Source: Ostrinia nubilalis (Eukaryota > Arthropoda > Insecta > Lepidoptera > Crambidae). Taken from it: DNA of 64,000 nt. Location of the stretch: contig NC_087117.1 in NCBI RefSeq assembly GCF_963855985.1, positions 3,173,001 to 3,237,000 of the forward strand, written 5' to 3'. The stretch's first letter is position 1. Each line of letters opens with the position of its first letter. This document shows, in pieces, positions 57,606 through 64,000 of this stretch. The translations under genes and the position numbers were made by a program. The notes below the pieces were generated by a model. That model did no database searches. It was not told where the DNA came from and saw only the letters and a program-made list of their open reading frames with translations.

Positions 57606-58026
57606 GGCTGGGTTGCATAACTTGCACATCTTACTTTAACTTTGACAAACGTCAAAAATCTGTCAAACTCCATACAAAAGACGCCGGTTTTCGTTATAGT
57701 CACGGTCAAAGTTAGGTGGTGCAAGGGTGCAACTCAGCCTTACAATATTAGCATTATTTTTAAACAAGTTCCACAACATTATTTGGCTAAAACTCAGAAA
57801 AAAACAATGAGGGCTATCGTTTTTATACTTAACAGTTGGCACCCCTGGCGATTGACAGGACCTTACTCTACAGTGGCGCCACGCCATCTTGATGAGTGCA
57901 ATTGCGATAGTCCACCTACCACTTTAGCGCTCACCAGTTGGTGCCACTGTCTTCACTACTAGCAAGTGACAGGACCTTACTCTACAGTGGCGCTAACTGG
58001 TGAGCGCTAAAACGATAGCCCTCATT
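57606..58026. mobile_element. Two MITEs upstream of CLIP-only gene 2
   Basis: 57606-57741: GGCTGGGTTGCA ... TGCAACTCAGCC (relative at 55202-55317). 57806-58026: AATGAGGGCTATCGTTTT and its inverse. Confidence 0.7.
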
Positions 58027-58269
58027 CTGTCACTGTCCCTCCGATCCATATCCCGCCTTTTTCTTGGCGAAAAAGTAAGCGTCATGGGTAGAGTACTGTA
58101 GCAGTTTTGAATTTTTTTTTTACATATTTTTTTTTTTGTGCTGACAATAGTAACTGAGTTTCTTGCGCTGCTTCTTCTCACCCAAAGAGTTATAACTTCG
58201 GAAGTTAAGAAAGTTCTCAGCACTGGGATGACTGGGACGCCTAAATGTGCTTTTTAAACGCCTACTTAC

Positions 58270-58435
58270 TTCATCATCATCATCATCATTTCAGCCACGC
58301 GTCCACTACTGAACATAGGCCTCCCCCAATGCTTTCCATGTTGATCGATTGGTAGCGGCCTGCGTCCAAGCGCTTCCCTGCTACCTTTAAGATGTCGTCG
58401 GTCCACCTTGTGGGTGGACGTCCCACGCTGCAACT
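58270..58435 (-). mobile_element. RTE 3' end upstream of CLIP-only gene 2
   Basis: CATCATCATCATCATCATTT, then GTCCACTACTGAACATAGGC through GTGGGTGGACGTCCCACGCT. Confidence 0.75.
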
Positions 58436-58553
58436 ACTACTTATTATACTTGCATTATACATATAAATGAGTATTATTAGTTTTTATGTTTTTTTTCTTT
58501 GTGTCTAAAGTGATGCAATGAACATTTTTTTATGATGACATTTTTTTTTTCAG

Positions 58554-60228
58554 ATGTTCAAATTGACAGTAACACTTTTGTGTTTCGCCGCGGCAATGGC
58601 ACAAGACTTGGACGCCATGTTGCTAGACATCTACGGTCCAGACATGACTGTTAATATGATCTACAAGAATTCTGAAGAAGCGAGAGACATGAATGCTGAG
58701 ATTCCTTCAAATCCTGAAGAAGAAAGCGTGAATGTTGAAATGCCTCCAAATCCTGAAGAAAGGGTGAATACTGAGCTGCCTTCAAATCCTGAAGAAGCGG
58801 TAGACGTGGTGAATCCTGAGGTCCCTTCAAATCCTGAAGAAGCGGCAGACGTGGTGAATCCTGAAGTGCCTTCAAATCCTGAAGAAACGGTAGACGTGGT
58901 GAATACGGAGGTGCCTCAAATTGCTGAAGAAAGGGTGAAAAGGCAAGCGCCTTCAAAAGATGGTGAGTAAAATTAATAAAAATTTATAAAAATTGGGGGG
59001 AAAATTGGCGCTCGAAATTGAAACCGCCCTTTAAAAAATCGTTAAGCCACCTTACACATAAAGTTTAACACCCGTATTCACAAACGATGCTTGCTTAAGT
59101 GAAGCAGCAAATCGAACGCACAGCGTTGAATAGAGCTCTGAGATTGGTTCGTGTGTCACCCTGTCCGTCCACGCGCACTGTGAGACCTCATAGTAATGAT
59201 TGTGAATACGGGCGTTACTCTCGCCGTACCTAAGTAACTGACAGAAATCAGAATTAGATGTCAGAAATAGGTATTTAATATGGTTTTACAAAATATCTCC
59301 TCTCCTCTCTTTGGCGAAGGAAGTCGCAATGGGTCGAAGACAGGCTCAGTGGCGTTCTCCACTTATTAAATTATCCGGCAAGGTCGTGGGTTCTATTCCC
59401 ATGTAAGACAAACTAATAATCTTTTTTTTTCCTCTAAATAAAAAAATAATAATTTCAAGTTTAAAAAAAATGTTTTAAATACAACCGTTAAATGTAAAAT
59501 GTTTGTTTCAGATAATTCATGCGACTTAGGAACTACTAAAGGACGCTGTGTACCGTATTACCTGTGCAATGGGAATTTGACTGGCATCAGCCTTGACCAA
59601 GCAAGGTACGATCATAATAATATCTATTTCTATTCTTTATTCTCTCGTTAACCCCAGGGCCACACCTATTGGGAACAGGACTCTCTCCCAGGTATTTAGT
59701 TAAAAAAGGCCCCCAAAAATTTGGATTGCATATGAATGCATTGGCAGACTACCACGCTCACTGCTAAAAACACAATATGTATACGGGTGTGTATTTTGCG
59801 ATCGCAACGCCTATGCGGCCGCACACGTTTTACGTGTCTTCATAATACTCCATACGGCCGTGCGGACTCACACGTAAAGCGTGTTTTGCCGACATAATGC
59901 CAAGCGGCCTCACACGTAAAGCGTGTTTTGCCGACATAATGCCAAGCGGCCTCACACGTAAAGCGTGTTTTGCCGACATAATGCCAAGCGGCCTCACACG
60001 TAAAGCGTGTTTTGCCGACATAATGCCAAGCGGCCTCACACGTAAAGCGTGTTTTGCCGACATAATGCCAAGCGGCCTCACACGTAAAGCGTGTTTTGCC
60101 GACGTAATGCCTATGCGGACAACACATACCGTCATCTGTTTTAATATTAATTTAGTTTACTAATGATAACTTTTCTTTTCAGCTCCTGCCCTGGCACCTT
60201 AGACGTCTGTTGTCCACCGAGTGACTAA
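58554..60228 (+). CDS. CLIP-only secreted protein 2 (182 residues): acidic repeat pro-region, R-V-K-R site, one CLIP
   Basis: Exons 58554-58962, 59512-59605, 60183-60228; 549 nt. An acceptor with a long T-tract lies directly before the ATG. The signal peptide MFKLTVTLLCFAAAMAQ is followed by LDAMLLDIYGPD, matching the N-terminal motif of the other CLIP genes. Residues about 45-125 contain six imperfect 12-15-residue repeats of the type NPEVPSNPEEAADVV. Then comes ERVKRQAPS, a typical furin-type site, and the CLIP domain: SCDLGTTKGRC, YYLCNG, SSCPGTLDVCCPPSD, stop. CLIP exon phases are 1-2. Cleavage after RVKR would free a 52-residue peptide that is essentially a CLIP domain. AATAAA at 60560. 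Confidence 0.87.
59863..60114 (+). repeat. 42-bp minisatellite, six copies, in the last intron of CLIP-only gene 2
   Basis: Units begin at 59863, 59905, 59947, 59989, 60031 and 60073. Inner units look identical; the outer ones differ slightly. Each unit contains the inverted repeat ACACGtaaagCGTGT. The left flank (59805-59862) is a degenerate related sequence with ACACGttttACGTGT. There are no spacers, so it is not a CRISPR array. Confidence 0.92.
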
Positions 60229-60559
60229 AAACCGTTTTCGATTAATTAGTTAAGTTAAAATTTATGAAAATTGGCGCCGTATTAAGTTTTGTCCGAGTAT
60301 TTTACCTAAATAACAAATATTTATGAACATTTTCAAAATCCCAAATATAATTTGTTTGTCTCAAGTAGATGATTTGACCGTGGTCCGCGACCTTTCGTTT
60401 AGGATTTTTAAACTGTAATCATGTTTGTTATTGTGATTCATATAGCATTTTTAGCATAACAACTTTACTAATAAATAAGTAGGTAAATCTGTAAGAAAAA
60501 CCCATAACGGACTTGAGTCATTAGAGCTAAGAATTACGTAATTTATTATTAATATTGTG

Positions 60560-60565
60560 AATAAA
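60560..60565 (+). terminator. AATAAA, CLIP-only gene 2
   Basis: GTGAATAAAACTT lies 331 bases after the stop, followed by a T-rich stretch. Confidence 0.5.
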
Positions 60566-61261
60566 ACTTTATTTTTATATAACTTTTCTTTTATTTAATA
60601 ATTCCTTTATTATTTTGGTAGCACCATTAGAATTCTAATAAATAAAACCAAAGCACAAATTCTAATGAGAAAAACACAAAAATAAGGTAGGGACGTACTT
60701 ATGAATCCCTGAATTCATGACCGAAAAATTAATAAAACATCTTAACCTTAAAACTCTAACGTTTAGGTTGCCCTAGTCAATTCTATAAAAAATAATAACG
60801 ATGAGAATTTATTATCTAGGTACAATCGTTGACTAAAACCTATAAATTCAAACCGGTCAAGTTAACTGCACACCTGGCTGTCGTGACTTCACATCGCTCT
60901 GGTATGCACGGGGCAAAAGCGGAGAGGTGTGGATGAGTGCGAGCGAGAGTCGTAGCTATGTGTTTCATGAGAATGGTGCGCAGCTAGCTCGACTTGTAGG
61001 TAGCTATGTGTTTCATTCCTAAATTGGGAATAATTATAAAGTAATATCACAAGGAAGGTAAATTAAAATAAAGCAACCCAATGAGGAAAACTGAGGTAGA
61101 AATGTGTCACTGGTCACTTGTTTGTCCTGTTTAGTCGGTGTGAGCATTTCTTCCAGAAATAATATTAGTATTACAGTACGAAAATAACTCTACGTAGGTA
61201 TAGTCAGAGTCAAGTGTTCGTGACATCAACCAAAGTGGCCAAAACTTTGACAACACAACCT

Positions 61262-61905
61262 TCGTTCGTTTGTTTCAGCCAAATGACGTCCACCGCTGGA
61301 CAAAGGCCTCCCCCAAGGTTTTCCACAATACACGGTCCTGCGCTGCCCGCATCCAGGCCCTTCCCGCGACCTTTACCAGATCGTCGGTCCACCAATAGGA
61401 GGCATGCCCACGCCTACGTCTTCCAGCCCGTGGTCGCCACTCGAGAACTTTTCTGCCCCAACGGCCATATTATCGTCTCTACGAGCTATGTGCCCCATCC
61501 ACTGCCACTTGATTTTAGCAATTCTGCGAGCTTTGTCGGTATAACACAACCTTATCACAAGTGAAAAGACGTGTTGCGAACTTATTGGCCACTTTGGGTG
61601 TCACTATTTGTCACTATTTTTTGCCACAATTTTAAGTAGGTTTAGATAGAGACCACTGTCACTTTTCATCAGGTGAGATGCAGGCTACGATTCCCCATCA
61701 TCATCATTTCAGCCACAGGACGTCCACTGCTGAACATAGGCCTCCCCCAATGATTTCCATATTGCTCGGACGGCAGCAGTCTGCATCCAGCGCCTTGCTG
61801 CTACCTTTATGAAGTCGTCTGTCCACCTTGTGGGCGGACGTCCCACGCTGCGCTAGCCGTGGCCTCCACTCCAGAACCTTGCTGCCCCATCGGACTTGCT
61901 CGTTG
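61262..61905 (-). mobile_element. Two RTE 3' ends (61262-61560 and 61685-61905)
   Basis: The first begins TTTCAGCCAAATGACGTCCA; the second begins CATCATCATTTCAGCCACAG and runs to CCAGAACCTTGCTGCCCCAT. Confidence 0.75.
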
Positions 61906-62399
61906 TGCTGGTTTACGTTTGTTTGTCACCTGTCCTCGGCTTTGGGGGGGTTTGGAGGGAAGTCGAACCTTAACTTCGAACTCCTATGTTCTTCTGATTA
62001 ATTTCGTTGCGGGTCCAATGACAGTTTAACTTTCCCCCGGGACAAACTTGACCTTCACTGGTTGGCGGTCAAGCTGTAGATCCTGGCTACACAGGAGTTG
62101 CAGCGGTGAGAATAGTCCCGTTTCCTCGTGAACAAAGTATAGGGTATTAATTAAATAAAAACCTGTTAAAATAAGGAAAATGTAAAGTCATGTGCAATAA
62201 TATTTTATGTAAGCTTTATTTCTAATATTATTCTTTATGTAACAGAAATATATAAATAATTCAACGACAGTATAAAACGTAGGAACAGCAAACAGTGTAG
62301 TACTGATTAATATTTCTAAATATAGCTATTGTTGTTTTGTAATTAAGTAAATACAGGGTGTAACAAGATCCAACATTAATTAAAACAAGTCTAGGTAGC

Positions 62400-62670
62400 G
62401 TTTAGGCGCGATTGGTCCAATTCACGATTGGTCCAATACGCTATTGGGCCAATTCGCTATTGTTCCAATTCGTAATGAGAGTTTTCGCGTATGAAAAATC
62501 CGCCAGATGGCAATACGTAGACGCGAGGTCCAAATGCTGCACGATTGGTTATTTTTGACATGACATTGACAGATATGTCAAAATCCACCAATCACGCAGC
62601 AGTCAGACCCCACATCCACGTCTCGCCATCTAACGGATCTTTCATTCGCGAAAACCCTCATTGGTCCAAA
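62400..62670. mobile_element. MITE (62474-62662) preceded by GATTGGTCCAATTC repeats
   Basis: TIRs AATGAGAGTTTTCGCG / CGCGAAAACCCTCATT; 62400-62473 holds four imperfect copies of GATTGGTCCAATTC. Confidence 0.7.
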
Positions 62671-63464
62671 ATGAAACAAAGGAGGTCATTTATTTGACAA
62701 AATACGAATCTGTCTTGAAGTCTTGAGATTGAAAAGCAAGTTTGGATTGAATTTTAAACATTCATTTACCAGTAGAAAGTTAAATTATTTTAAAATGAAG
62801 TGAAAGTACAGTAAAGCTTCGAAAAATACTTAACCTACCAAGTAAACGCTTTTTCTTTCAACCAGTCTACATCAACAATTTATTATTTTATAATGAAGTT
62901 CAAAGGAAAGCTGTTTTCTTGCACACCCTGTATAAGAATTACTTGAAGAAATGTGGAGTTATCATACGCTAAATAGCGCAGCCTGTTCAAAAATCGTTTA
63001 TTTGAATTTGAATTTCGTATTTAAAAACGCGTCAAAAGAACCATTCCTATTTAATTTGAAAGGATTTCTCTCTCTATCCCACAGTCAAAAAGGCGTTTTA
63101 AAAAATGTTTTAGTAAGAAATAATAGTTAAAAACAAAATAAAAACAAAAAAGTCTGGTCTCACAATTTAATACTCTTCAAAACAACAACAAAAATACTAA
63201 GAAATGCCGAAATAAAATACAGAAAGTGATATTTACATGAAAATAAATCGAAAAAAACATGATTGCATTACGCTGCTTATTCTACGCGGGAAACGCCGCG
63301 GTTTTTTACACGCGCGACTAAAAAAACGCTAACATACATTTTGTGGAGCATCAAAATAAACCAACGATAGAAATATTATATTTCAACTAACGGATCTTTG
63401 CTTACATTAAGTTAAACATCTGCATACAATTAGTATATTTTATTATTTAAATATACATCCATAC

Positions 63465-63672
63465 TAAAGCCCGGTCTGTGAGCACGTAGAATTTTGTCCA
63501 ATGACCCCAAGCTACCCATCCTTATCGCTCGCGCGTAATTATATTGCTGTCGCGACTGTGCGACGGGCACCCGCAGTGTGCGAGCGCGACAGCAACATAA
63601 TTACGCGGGAGAGAAAAGGATGGGTAGCTTGGGGTCATTGGACAAAATTCTACGTGCTCGCAGACCAGACTA
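63465..63672. mobile_element. MITE family A copy
   Basis: AAAGCCCGGTCTGTGAGCAC ... GTGCTCGCAGACCAGACT, with the long palindromic arms. Confidence 0.78.
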
Positions 63673-64000
63673 CAGAATGGCTTTTACGTTCACGCTGCAA
63701 GGTCACTTAAATACAGAATTACTCTTAATATTAAATAGTTTCACCATTTAAAGTTACATTTTATTTTATAAACCGACCTTCTGGAATGACCTACATTATG
63801 AAATTGGCACTAAAATGGAGGGACTCTCATTTCCATTATTTTATTAATCATTTTTTAAAACTACGCGATTTAACACGAAGCTCTGTATTATTGGAATCGT
63901 TGTTATTTATGAAATAAAATCTGTATTAATCAGACTTGAATAAGGCCCATGAATTATATTGAAGCGTCCTAAACGAACTTAAAGAAAGTGCAAACTGTCT

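Larger units (their letters stand above)
60600..64000. other. Right end: repeats only
   Basis: MITE B, two RTE ends, a dispersed repeat, a CAGGGTG-ended element, the AATGAGAGTTTTCGCG MITE and a family A MITE. No exon with plausible splice signals was found. Confidence 0.5.

Noticed and set aside
59863..60114. CRISPR-like array
   Set aside because: Repeats are directly adjacent with no spacers, and this is eukaryotic DNA.
59830..60135. Open frames on both strands with a 14-residue repeat, as a repeat protein
   Set aside because: They are products of the 42-bp minisatellite, which lacks stops in several frames; it sits between two well-supported exons.

Overview
The window looks like nuclear DNA of a lepidopteran insect. 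It is AT-rich and intron-rich. It is saturated with short TIR elements, tRNA-derived SINEs, Jockey/CR1-like LINE ends and many 3' ends of an RTE-type retroposon that finish in (ATG)n tails. Exons were found by hand from splice signals and reading phase; most are too short to appear as long ORFs. All similarity statements come from motif recognition, because no database could be searched.

Layout. (1) About 0.4-17.1 kb, minus strand: a secreted CLIP-domain serine protease homologue. I traced 18 consecutive in-phase coding exons (563 codons, C-terminus beyond the left edge). They encode a signal peptide, five CLIP domains and a protease-like domain starting with FGEFPW. A non-coding first exon probably lies near 17.1 kb. 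Two CLIP modules come from a recent ~0.6-kb tandem duplication. (2) About 17.2-26 kb: transposons nested in transposons, including a 3.6-kb hAT-like element with LINE fragments inside. (3) About 26.2-36.1 kb, minus strand: a ten-exon gene for a 362-residue secreted protein of unknown family, with a very basic middle and a Cys-rich tail. One of its introns holds an intronless relative of its own C-terminal half. (4) About 37.2-41.7 kb, minus strand: a possible two-exon 82-residue gene facing a possible plus-strand first exon at ~41.9 kb. (5) About 42-49 kb: repeats only. (6) 49.35-55.42 kb and 58.55-60.23 kb, plus strand: two secreted CLIP-only proteins without any protease domain. The second has an acidic Pro/Asn/Glu repeat region and an R-V-K-R site just before its single CLIP domain. 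(7) About 60.3-64 kb: repeats only.

The most interesting theme is a CLIP gene cluster. The protease homologue and both CLIP-only genes share a splice acceptor directly abutting the ATG, an N-terminal L-x(6-7)-(I/V)(F/Y) motif, and CLIP exons with conserved phases 1 to 2. This suggests that CLIP modules escaped from a multi-CLIP immune-type protease homologue to become stand-alone secreted peptides. In insects CLIP-A proteins act as haemolymph cofactors in the prophenoloxidase/Toll cascades; whether free CLIP peptides modulate such a cascade is inference.
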